Positions 15,030 to 22,374 of a stretch of DNA of 22,845 bases are shown piece by piece; within the stretch, counting starts at the first letter, position 1; every line of letters begins with the position of its first letter. The notes under the pieces were generated by a model, which was not told where the DNA came from, ran no database searches, and saw only the letters and a program-made list of their open reading frames with translations. Source of the DNA: CAZZKJ01 sp964654695 (GTDB taxonomy: Bacteria; Krumholzibacteriota; Krumholzibacteriia; WVZY01); contig CAZZKJ010000042.1 of assembly GCA_964654695.1 (NCBI GenBank), forward strand, positions 1 to 22,845, read 5' to 3'. Position numbers and translations under genes: made by a program.

Positions 15030-16777
15030 TCCGTCTCGACCAAATTTCCGTAAGTCTCCCCGGCTCCAAAGGCCGGCATGAAAAAATCCTGAAAAACATT
15101 ACTCTTAACATTCCCCGAGGCGATTGGCTTCTGCTGGCCGGACCGAACGGCTCGGGCAAAAGCACTCTTCTTCAAGCCATAGCCGGAATCCATACGGTGG
15201 ATGAAGGCAGTATGGCTTTTGATGGAAATGAAGAACCTGCTGATTGCGGTCGATCTTTGAAGTTTGCCGTGATGTTCCAGGATCCGGATGATCAATTTGC
15301 GGCCGGCTCGGTAAAAAATGAACTTTTCCTGAGTGCGTGGTCATCCGGCGGAGGACGGTCCGTAGGGTCGGCGAAAAACGCCGCCGAACGTTCGGCAGTA
15401 GAAAAGCGTGTCGGCGAGGCGGTCGATATGTATTCCCTTGGTTCGTTCCTGGATAATAATCCTCATGACTTATCCGCAGGGGAAAAACAAATGCTTGCAA
15501 TGGCATCTGTTTGGTTGAGCGATCCGGAATGCCTGCTCCTGGACGAACCGCTTTCGTTTCTAGACGGTGAAGCAAAAACTCGGTGCATCCGGTTCGTAAG
15601 AGAGATGAACGGAAGGGGGATAACGATAATTTGGGCTTCCCCGGGCGGAGATGAGATGATCCACGCAAAATCATTTGCTTGTCTGGATCACGGCGAACTT
15701 AAATTCCATGGCGGATTCGAAACGTTTATGAATTTTCTGCGGAAAAATGATATTGCGGTCCGTCTGCCGCGAATACTGGAAATCGGCCGGGAGTTCGGCC
15801 AAATAATTTGCAATAAAACCGGTGCTTGCGATAATTCCGGGTTATCCGAGAGGACATTCGAAGACCTCAACACGGCAGGCAGCGAGAAAGGGGAGATTTC
15901 CCGCGGGGGTGAAAAAAGTCCGGCAAGATGCCCGGTGGAGCTCGATTCTGTTTTTTATGCATATAACCGGGGGGATGATGTAATAAGAAATTTGAGTTTT
16001 TCAGTAGGGCGCGGCGAATGCTTGGGCATTACGGGAAATAACGGCTCGGGCAAAACCACTTTGATCGAATTGGCGGCGGGAGTTATAAAGCCCAGGGCGG
16101 GCAGGATAACATCGAATACCGGCGTCCATCACAGAGGCAAGGGACGTGGTGGATCTGATAAGCAAGGAAAGGTTTTTTATCTGATGCAAAGTCCCGAAAA
16201 AATGCTTTTCGCAGAAACGGTTTTTGAAGAACTTGCTTTTGGTCTGCGTAATATCGGCGTTAGAACGGAAAAAATATTTTCTAAAGCCTCCCATGCGCTG
16301 TCCCTTGCCGGTTTGGATTTCGATCTCCTCTTTGAAAGATCGCCCGTGAGAATGAGCTTTGGGGAAAAACGGCGTCTGGCGCTGGCAATCGCGCTGTCTC
16401 TCGACCCCGCTCTCGTGTTTTTCGATGAACCTTCTGCATGCTTGGACCGAGGCGGCCTGAAAATACTGATTTCATCGATATGGCTTCTGCGGTCGCGAGG
16501 TGCGGCGTCGGTGATATGTTCCCATGATGTCGATTTTCTCGCCGAGATTTGCGATCGAGTGCTCTTCCTCAGGGAAGGGCGCATAGCGGATAGCGTAGAG
16601 ATCGTAAACGGCAGGATGTCCGAGAGTTCGACATGGCCGTCTTATTGCGAAAAGCCGCTTGTTTTGGAGCTCCAGGACTTTGAACCTTCTTCGGGCTCAA
16701 GAGTCGGGAGGCCCGAATTATCTGCCGGCGGTTTTATTCGGAGCATCTTCGCACACTCTGAAACCGATGTATTTTGA
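15026..16777 (+). CDS. Fused two-domain ABC transporter ATPase (ECF/cobalt type)
   Basis: This 583-residue protein has two ABC ATPase domains in one chain, as in YkoD or fused EcfA1-EcfA2 proteins that power vitamin or metal uptake. Domain 1 has Walker A GPNGSGKST (39-47), Q85, signature LSAGEKQ (149-155) and Walker B LLLDEP (170-175). Domain 2 has GNNGSGKTT (337-345), a signature region SFGEKRR (444-450), VFFDEP (464-469) and the switch H500. Domain 1 lacks the usual switch histidine (IIWASPGGDE). A low-complexity linker lies at about 262-300. No transmembrane EcfT or substrate-binding partner is in the window, so the substrate is unknown. The ATGA overlap couples it to the LysM-TPR gene. 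The last 60 bases overlap the convergent S9 peptidase gene. Confidence 0.9.
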   Translation: MIRLDQISVSLPGSKGRHEKILKNITLNIPRGDWLLLAGPNGSGKSTLLQAIAGIHTVDEGSMAFDGNEEPADCGRSLKFAVMFQDPDDQFAAGSVKNELFLSAWSSGGGRSVGSAKNAAERSAVEKRVGEAVDMYSLGSFLDNNPHDLSAGEKQMLAMASVWLSDPECLLLDEPLSFLDGEAKTRCIRFVREMNGRGITIIWASPGGDEMIHAKSFACLDHGELKFHGGFETFMNFLRKNDIAVRLPRILEIGREFGQIICNKTGACDNSGLSERTFEDLNTAGSEKGEISRGGEKSPARCPVELDSVFYAYNRGDDVIRNLSFSVGRGECLGITGNNGSGKTTLIELAAGVIKPRAGRITSNTGVHHRGKGRGGSDKQGKVFYLMQSPEKMLFAETVFEELAFGLRNIGVRTEKIFSKASHALSLAGLDFDLLFERSPVRMSFGEKRRLALAIALSLDPALVFFDEPSACLDRGGLKILISSIWLLRSRGAASVICSHDVDFLAEICDRVLFLREGRIADSVEIVNGRMSESSTWPSYCEKPLVLELQDFEPSSGSRVGRPELSAGGFIRSIFAHSETDVF

Positions 16778-19417
16778 TGGAGGCGGCGAAAATGAAACGC
16801 GTTCGTCGCGGGTGGATACCGCCGAAAGTCCCATTACTTTGCCCCCGCTGTTTGTGGTTACCCACTCTGAAACATTTCCTCCAAGGTCGTAAATAGTCCC
16901 GTCTCCAACAGGTTTGAAAGATCCTGCTTCCTCGAGCAGCAGTCTGGTTTTTTCGAGCTCTTCAATTTTTTCTTTTACAAGATCCATCTCGTCCGGAGTC
17001 GGGCTGTATCCGGCCCAATACTCGAGATTGTTTTCATTTGCGAGATTCGGCTTGGCGAGCTCAAGCAGCTTTGTCATTTCTTCTGATGTGGGCAGCCGGA
17101 ATGATCTTGAGGTTTTCACGGACAGCCACTCGCAGTAGAGCTGCGCCTGTTCAAAAGAGATTCCGGCGGCCGGGTAGTTGGCAAAACTTTCGGTAAAACT
17201 ATGATTGATATTGAAGCTCCCATACTGTGCGTTGGTAATTTCGAACCTGCCGACTCTGATGCCATTGAAAGGAACCGTTTCCGGAATAATCATGTGCGCA
17301 TTTGCTTCTCCATAAATACCTATGGTTTTTTTCGAGGCTGCTTTTTTAAGGGCCCGGGCCAACGGGGACTCTTCATCGAAAGCTTCGTTTTTCTCGCGAA
17401 AATCTGCAAACAGGTAGCGGTCGAACCACTCCAGTTCCTCATTCATTTTGCGTGCCTGGTGGGACAGCTTGCGAAGCCCGTGGCTGGCGCCGGGAAAAAG
17501 AACAAAACGCACCGGAGTCCGGCCGATCTGCTGCATTGCCCGGAAATGTTCCCATCCCTGCTGGGTGGGAACATTGGTATCCTTGGTCCCGAACAGTATC
17601 AGCGTGGGGGTATGCATTTTATCCATGCGAAACAAAGGGGATTTATCGATATACGTTCGAAGTTTCTCCCATGGCGGGCCGCCAAAGTAGGCATTGTCGA
17701 ATGCTGCTCCGAAAGCGCAGTTGCCGTAATCGCTCGTCCAGTTGACATCCCCCGCGCCCGCGCAAAGGACTTTGAAGCGATCGGAGCGAAGACAGCATTC
17801 TATGGCGAGTATGGATCCGTTGCTCCATCCCATTATGCCGATCTTATTCTTGTCGACGAGCCCCTCTTCGGCAATCCGGTCGATGCCTTTGAGTATATCC
17901 GGAACCTCCAGTTCATAGTAACTTTCCTTGATCGATTCCATCCATTTGAGACCGTAGTTGCCGCTGCCGTGATAGTTGACTTTTAGTACGAATGTCCCCC
18001 TGGATGCGAGGACATGTGGATAATTCGACCATCGTTCGGAGAAATAATTCCGGTCCACCCCCGTTGGACCTCCGTGTATCAGGGCTATCAGCGGATAGGT
18101 CTTTCCTTTTTCCCATCCGGGAGGATAATAGAGTATCCCTTCGACTTCGTCCCGTCCGGCCCCTTTCCATGAGATCACTTCCGAGCGTGCGAGGGTTTTC
18201 GTCTTCAGTTTTTCATTGAGGTCTATAAGCTTATATTCATTTTTTATACCGCCGTCAATGAGCCTGGATATCATTATTTCCGGGATCGATGACGAATTCG
18301 ATACGGCGTACATGAGGAGGTCGTTGCTCCGGGAGGCTGATAACAGAACCATCGGTTTTCCGCAAGGAGATATCAGCCGTGCGCTTTTGTACCGGCCGTC
18401 TCGTCCGGTGAGGAGAATTATGCGGTCTTCAGTCCCATCGGCCAGTGCGGCAATGACTCCATTTCCAACCGCCATGAATGAATAACCAAGACCGTTTTCC
18501 CAGTTCAGAGGAATCTCCTTAAATTCGCCGCTGAGAATTTCATAATAATAGAGAAGGTCTATGCTGACGTATGTATCGGCAGGATCGCTGGCCCGCGGAA
18601 ATCTGCAGTAAAATCCCCTGCTGTCACTCGACCATTTGAAATCGAAAGGATGATAGCCGGGAGCTGCGAGAATCTCCTGGCGCTCGCGGGTCTTGAGATT
18701 GATTAGAAACTGCCTGGGATGAATTCGGTGGTCGTAGGAATAATCCACACTCTGATTTTCATTTGTAACCGTCCAGGCACCGTCGGGTGAAACGCTGAAT
18801 TCGCTTATTACGCCTCCGTTTCTTGTTATCCGTTCGATCCTCCCCTGCATATTTATCGAAAAAAGGCGAACCGGCGGGTAATGCTCCTGGTCGGCAACCG
18901 TTACCGCATCATCATGGTTTTTCTTGAGCAGGTTTTCTCTCAGAGTCGAATCTTCCCTGGCTGAGAACAAGATGTTTTTCTCATCGATCCATTCATAGCT
19001 TCTCACACTCGCCCGGCTTTTTGTGAGCTTTCTGGGTTCTCCGCCCCGCAGATCGAATACATAAATCTGGGTCTTGCTTTTTCCGCGGGAACCTAGAAAA
19101 GCGATTTTGCCTCCGCGGGGAGAAAATCTGGGCAATTTATCAGTATTGAATCCCCTTGTGAGCTGGATCGTTGTGGTGTCGCTGAAAAAAGTCAGCATTA
19201 TATTGCTCTGCCTTCGATTCTTGGATCTATTGGGCGTGGTTTTTACCCAGACAACCATCGAACCGTCCGCAGATATGTCGAACTGCGAAGCGGACTCCAG
19301 GTTTACGACATCCTCGACGGTGAGTTGGCCGGCGGCGGAGTTCGTGAAGATAAAAGAAAGCAGGAAGGCCGGCAATAAAAGCAGATTAGGTATCAATAAA
19401 TATTTCATTAAGCGCAT
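16718..19417 (-). CDS. S9 (prolyl oligopeptidase-type) peptidase fused to FGE-sulfatase-like domain
   Basis: This 899-residue exported protein has an N-terminal signal peptide (residues about 5-30). The beta-propeller-like region at about 40-400 contains TolB/WD-type strands such as FDISADGSMVVWV. The alpha/beta-hydrolase peptidase domain at about 420-670 has HGGPTG (448-453), the nucleophile S532 in GWSNGS, D613 in GTKDTNVP and H646 in GASHG. Residues about 700-890 match the formylglycine-generating-enzyme/SUMF1 fold: VGRFEITNAQY (722-732), GISFEQAQLYCEWLS (752-766), FRLPTSEEM (773-781), YDLGGNVSEW (843-852) and a final GFRV. This domain lacks the usual RGGSW segment and shows no catalytic cysteine pair, so it is probably a binding or structural domain. 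An AAGGAG site supports the start. Confidence 0.9.
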   Translation of the reverse strand: MRLMKYLLIPNLLLLPAFLLSFIFTNSAAGQLTVEDVVNLESASQFDISADGSMVVWVKTTPNRSKNRRQSNIMLTFFSDTTTIQLTRGFNTDKLPRFSPRGGKIAFLGSRGKSKTQIYVFDLRGGEPRKLTKSRASVRSYEWIDEKNILFSAREDSTLRENLLKKNHDDAVTVADQEHYPPVRLFSINMQGRIERITRNGGVISEFSVSPDGAWTVTNENQSVDYSYDHRIHPRQFLINLKTRERQEILAAPGYHPFDFKWSSDSRGFYCRFPRASDPADTYVSIDLLYYYEILSGEFKEIPLNWENGLGYSFMAVGNGVIAALADGTEDRIILLTGRDGRYKSARLISPCGKPMVLLSASRSNDLLMYAVSNSSSIPEIMISRLIDGGIKNEYKLIDLNEKLKTKTLARSEVISWKGAGRDEVEGILYYPPGWEKGKTYPLIALIHGGPTGVDRNYFSERWSNYPHVLASRGTFVLKVNYHGSGNYGLKWMESIKESYYELEVPDILKGIDRIAEEGLVDKNKIGIMGWSNGSILAIECCLRSDRFKVLCAGAGDVNWTSDYGNCAFGAAFDNAYFGGPPWEKLRTYIDKSPLFRMDKMHTPTLILFGTKDTNVPTQQGWEHFRAMQQIGRTPVRFVLFPGASHGLRKLSHQARKMNEELEWFDRYLFADFREKNEAFDEESPLARALKKAASKKTIGIYGEANAHMIIPETVPFNGIRVGRFEITNAQYGSFNINHSFTESFANYPAAGISFEQAQLYCEWLSVKTSRSFRLPTSEEMTKLLELAKPNLANENNLEYWAGYSPTPDEMDLVKEKIEELEKTRLLLEEAGSFKPVGDGTIYDLGGNVSEWVTTNSGGKVMGLSAVSTRDERVSFSPPPSKYIGFRVCEDAPNKTAGR

Positions 19418-19524
19418 GAGGGCATCTCCTTTGGAATCGAATAGTTATAAATAATAATATTGCTTAATGATAACAGATATATTATCGTATTCGAACCCGA
19501 AAGTAATGCAAGGAGGCAATACAT
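19418..19524. promoter_or_regulatory. AT-rich divergent promoter region (S9 peptidase / mscS)
   Basis: The gap is rich in A and T from 19440 to 19495 and must carry promoters in both directions. Several TATA-like sixmers occur on each strand, for example TATATT near 19479 and TATAAC on the minus strand near 19450, but I cannot pick a clearly spaced -35/-10 pair. Shine-Dalgarno sites flank it: AAGGAG for the minus gene and AAGGAGG at about 19510 for mscS. Confidence 0.4.
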
Positions 19525-20355
19525 ATGAACGATATTGTTGACCAGCTGACCGCTTTTGCAACCAGCTACGGCCTTCAGGTCCTTGGCGCTCTTATAATAT
19601 TGATTGCAGGCCGCATATGCGCCGGCCTGGCGAGGAATGTTGTAAAAAAAATCCTAATTAAAGCCAACACCGAACCTACCATCATATCGTTCGCGGAGAG
19701 TTTCGTCTATGTTCTGGTAATTGTTTTTGCCGTGGTGGCAGCGCTAGGTAAATTTGGCGTCGAAACAACATCTTTCATCGCGATACTCGGAGCAGCCGGA
19801 TTCGCAGTCGGTTTCGCCCTCCAGGGATCATTGTCCAATTTCGCCGCGGGATTGTTGATTCTGGTTCTTCGCCCATTCAAGGTGGGCGATTTTATAGAAG
19901 GTGCCGGAACCGCGGGGAGTGTAAAGGAGATAAAACTTTTTACGACCATTCTTGCCACGCCCGATAATATCAAGATTATGGTTCCCAACGGAAAACTCTT
20001 CGGAGACACCATAAAATGCTTTACAGCATACGATACCAGGCGTCTGGATATCGAAGTCGGTATTGGTTATGATTCTCCTATCGGCAAAGCTCATGATGTT
20101 TTTCTCAATCTTCTGAAATCGGAGGACCGGATACTCGGAGATCCAGTTCCGGAAGTCGTGGTGTCGGAGCTTGCGGATTCCAGCGTCAACTTGATAGGAC
20201 GTTTCTGGTTGAAAAAAGAACACTACTGGGGAGTGAAATTCGACATGACCCGCAGGTTGAAGGAATCATTTGACGAGAATGGCATCGAGATTCCTTTCCC
20301 GCAGCGGGTCGTTCACATGGCACCCGATGTATCCCGGGCGAACGGCAGTCATTAA
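19525..20355 (+). CDS. mscS: Small-conductance mechanosensitive channel MscS
   Basis: This inner-membrane channel opens under membrane tension to release solutes after osmotic downshock. The 276-residue length is that of a minimal MscS. Hydrophobic helices lie at about 15-38 and 57-76. The pore helix TM3 at about 85-115 shows the glycine/alanine pattern ILGAAGFAVGFALQGSLSN and ends at RPFKVGDFIE (116-125), the start of the beta domain. A cytoplasmic vestibule of mixed structure follows, including MVPNGKLFGD. An AAGGAGG site eight bases before the ATG supports the start. It is followed after nine bases by a DUF2061 gene, so the two form a small operon. Confidence 0.94.
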   Translation: MNDIVDQLTAFATSYGLQVLGALIILIAGRICAGLARNVVKKILIKANTEPTIISFAESFVYVLVIVFAVVAALGKFGVETTSFIAILGAAGFAVGFALQGSLSNFAAGLLILVLRPFKVGDFIEGAGTAGSVKEIKLFTTILATPDNIKIMVPNGKLFGDTIKCFTAYDTRRLDIEVGIGYDSPIGKAHDVFLNLLKSEDRILGDPVPEVVVSELADSSVNLIGRFWLKKEHYWGVKFDMTRRLKESFDENGIEIPFPQRVVHMAPDVSRANGSH

Positions 20356-20364
20356 GGCGGATAT

Positions 20365-20667
20365 ATGACTGAAACCAAACTCAGAAGCCTGGCGAAGGCC
20401 TTGAGCTGGCGCATCGTGGCGTCGCTGGTTACCGGCACGCTGGTCTTCATTTTCACCCATCAAGGTGTTCTCGCGATAAGCATCGGCCTGCTCGATTCGG
20501 CGGTTAAGATTATAGCGTATTTCCTGCACGAACGGCTTTGGGCTTCCCTGCGGTTCGGCAGGCGGGTTCACCAATTGGAAGATATCCAAATATCCGGGAA
20601 AATTACCGATGAAGATAAAAATACCATCCGCCAGAAACTGCGGGAATTGGGATATATCGATGAATAA
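20365..20667 (+). CDS. DUF2061 small membrane protein
   Basis: The 100-residue protein matches the DUF2061 (PF09834) pattern: an N-terminal RSLAKALSWRIVASLVTGTLVFI helix region, a second hydrophobic segment with GLLDSAVKIIAYFLHERLW, and a short soluble tail (about 66-100) ending in LRELGYIDE. Homologues are small inner-membrane proteins of unknown function, sometimes found near sulfate-assimilation genes. No such genes are present here. It begins nine bases after mscS, behind an AAGGCGG-like site, which suggests joint expression and perhaps a role at the membrane under osmotic stress. That role is inference only. Confidence 0.85.
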   Translation: MTETKLRSLAKALSWRIVASLVTGTLVFIFTHQGVLAISIGLLDSAVKIIAYFLHERLWASLRFGRRVHQLEDIQISGKITDEDKNTIRQKLRELGYIDE

Positions 20668-20685
20668 TTGAATTCCCTCGTGCCA

Positions 20686-20719
20686 CCGGCGGAGGAGCCG
20701 GCCCCGGAAACACCTTTTT
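20686..20719 (+). terminator. Possible terminator after the mscS operon
   Basis: CCGGC (20686-20690) and GCCGG (20697-20701) form a 5-bp hairpin with a 6-base loop. Five T (20715-20719) follow, but only after a 13-base gap, so it is not a textbook terminator. The position between the mscS pair and the gdhA promoter fits one. Confidence 0.3.
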
Positions 20720-20733
20720 AGCGGAGAAAACTG

Positions 20734-20762
20734 TTGACTCCGGTATGCGGGGGATATAGATT
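20734..20762 (+). promoter_or_regulatory. Candidate promoter for gdhA
   Basis: TTGACT (20734-20739) is one base from the -35 consensus. With a 17-base spacer the -10 is TAGATT (20757-20762); with 15 bases it is TATAGA (20755-20760). Transcription would start near 20768 and give a leader of about 125 bases that contains the hairpin at 20783-20827. Confidence 0.5.
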
Positions 20763-20782
20763 CTTGCCGAGTAGAAGGAAGC

Positions 20783-20835
20783 AAGGAGATAAACCGAGAA
20801 ATGCCCCCGCGGGCTGGGTATCTCCTTTTTGTTTT
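20783..20835 (+). terminator. Terminator-like hairpin in the gdhA leader (possible attenuator)
   Basis: AAGGAGATA (20783-20791) pairs perfectly with TATCTCCTT (20819-20827). The enclosed loop contains the palindrome CCCGCGGG (20806-20813), and TTTTTGTTTT ends the structure, so it looks like an intrinsic terminator. It lies downstream of the proposed gdhA promoter, which makes attenuation possible. The left arm is also a Shine-Dalgarno sequence placed nine bases before an ATG at 20801. That ATG opens a 21-codon frame (20801-20866, MPPRAGYLLFVLSYLKWYGPF). It may equally be the terminator of upstream transcription if gdhA starts further down. Confidence 0.6.
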
Positions 20836-20894
20836 ATCTTATTTGAAATGGTATGGGCCCTTTTGATAAGGGTGAAGGGAGGAAGGAACGTACC

Positions 20895-22256
20895 ATGTCT
20901 GATTACAAAACCGAGATGATGGAACACGTGAAGGCCAAGAACCCTTCGGAACCGGAATTTCATCAGGCGGTCGAAGAAGTTTTGTCATCCATAGTTTTGG
21001 TTCTCGACAAGCACCCGGAATATCGCAAGGCTAAAATAATAGAACGAATTATCGAGCCGGAAAGAGTAGTGATGTTCCGTGTGCCGTGGGAAGATGATCA
21101 GGGCGATATCCAGATCAACAGGGGATTCCGTATCGAAATGAACAGCGCTATTGGTCCTTACAAAGGCGGCCTGCGTTTCCATCCTTCGGTGAATCTTGGC
21201 ATCCTCAAATTTCTCGCGTTCGAACAGGTATTCAAGAACAGCCTGACGACTCTGCCGATGGGCGGGGGCAAGGGAGGTTCGGATTTCGATCCGAAAGGCA
21301 AGAGCGATAACGAAGTGATGCGGTTTTGCCAGAGCTTTATGACCGAGCTCAACAGGCATATCGGCCCGAACACGGATGTTCCCGCCGGTGATATAGGCGT
21401 TGGAGCCCGCGAGATCGGGTTTCTCTTCGGCCAGTATAAACGTATACGCAACGAGTTTTCCGGCGTACTTACGGGCAAAGGCCTGAATTGGGGAGGCTCG
21501 TTGATCAGACCCGAAGCAACCGGTTACGGTTCCGTGTATTTCGCCAAGGAAATGCTGTCTACCAGAAACGAAACTTTCGAAGACAAAACCTGTCTAGTTT
21601 CCGGATCGGGCAATGTCGCGCAGTATACTACGGAAAAACTCAATCAATTAGGGGCCAAAGTGATTACGCTTTCAGATTCGAGCGGTTATATATACGATCC
21701 CGCCGGCATTGACGCCGAAAAACTTCAGTTCGTTATGGAACTCAAGAATATAAAGCGCGGTCGTATCAAGGAGTACGCGGATAAGTTTTCCGGAGTTGAA
21801 TATACGCCGGCCGATCCTTCGCAAGGTCATAACGATATTTGGAACCACAAAGCTCAATGCGCTTTTCCCTCGGCTACTCAAAACGAAATCAATTCCGAGG
21901 ATGCCGACAACCTGATCAGAAGCGGCGTTTACGTCGTTTGCGAAGGCGCAAACATGCCTACCACCATAGAAGCCGTAGACAAGTTCATCGATAAAAAGAT
22001 CCTTTACGGTCCCGGCAAAGCCGCCAATGCGGGCGGCGTGGCCGTATCGGGTTTGGAGATGGCTCAGAACAGCATGAGGTATGCGTGGTCCCGGGAAGAA
22101 GTTGATAATCGACTTCAATTCATTATGAAAAGCATCCACGAAGCCTGTGTCGATGCCTCCGAGCGTTACGGCACCCCCGGCAATTATGTTAACGGCGCTA
22201 ATATCGCCGGTTTTATCAAGGTTGCCAATTCCATGATAGATCAGGGCATCGTTTAA
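20895..22256 (+). CDS. gdhA: Glutamate dehydrogenase (hexameric, probably NADP-type)
   Basis: The enzyme interconverts glutamate with 2-oxoglutarate plus ammonia. From the ATG at 20895 it has 453 residues, the normal size of the small hexameric class. Markers are GPYKGGLRFHPSVN (87-100), the catalytic-lysine region PMGGGKGGSDFDPKGKSD (121-138), PAGDIGVG (163-170) with the catalytic aspartate, VSGSGNVAQY in the Rossmann domain and VNGANIAGFIKVA near the end. Ser-Asp-Ser-Ser after the second Rossmann strand resembles NADP-dependent E. coli-type enzymes, so an ammonia-assimilating role is likely though not certain. A GGGAGGAAGGA stretch precedes the start. An in-frame ATG at 20853 is unlikely, as it adds 14 non-homologous residues. 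Confidence 0.95.
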   Translation: MSDYKTEMMEHVKAKNPSEPEFHQAVEEVLSSIVLVLDKHPEYRKAKIIERIIEPERVVMFRVPWEDDQGDIQINRGFRIEMNSAIGPYKGGLRFHPSVNLGILKFLAFEQVFKNSLTTLPMGGGKGGSDFDPKGKSDNEVMRFCQSFMTELNRHIGPNTDVPAGDIGVGAREIGFLFGQYKRIRNEFSGVLTGKGLNWGGSLIRPEATGYGSVYFAKEMLSTRNETFEDKTCLVSGSGNVAQYTTEKLNQLGAKVITLSDSSGYIYDPAGIDAEKLQFVMELKNIKRGRIKEYADKFSGVEYTPADPSQGHNDIWNHKAQCAFPSATQNEINSEDADNLIRSGVYVVCEGANMPTTIEAVDKFIDKKILYGPGKAANAGGVAVSGLEMAQNSMRYAWSREEVDNRLQFIMKSIHEACVDASERYGTPGNYVNGANIAGFIKVANSMIDQGIV

Positions 22257-22280
22257 GTTTGTTTCGATTCATGAGCAAGG

Positions 22281-22318
22281 TAAAACGGGGTGGACGATTG
22301 TCCACTCCGTTTTATATT
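22281..22318 (+). terminator. Intrinsic terminator of gdhA
   Basis: A 15-bp stem (22281-22295 with 22300-22314) has a single G-T wobble and a 4-base GATT loop. The right arm ends in four T, followed by an AT-rich stretch. It begins 25 bases after the gdhA stop. Confidence 0.85.
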
Positions 22319-22374
22319 ATGAGTTAAGGGTTCGCTCGCCGCAGAAACCAGGAACGGATACAAAAGAGGTTGAC

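Noticed and set aside
17201..17986. 261-codon plus-strand open frame inside the S9 peptidase gene
   Set aside because: It lies wholly antisense to the well-supported peptidase domain, has no Shine-Dalgarno site or recognisable motif, and reads as a shadow of the codon pattern on the other strand.
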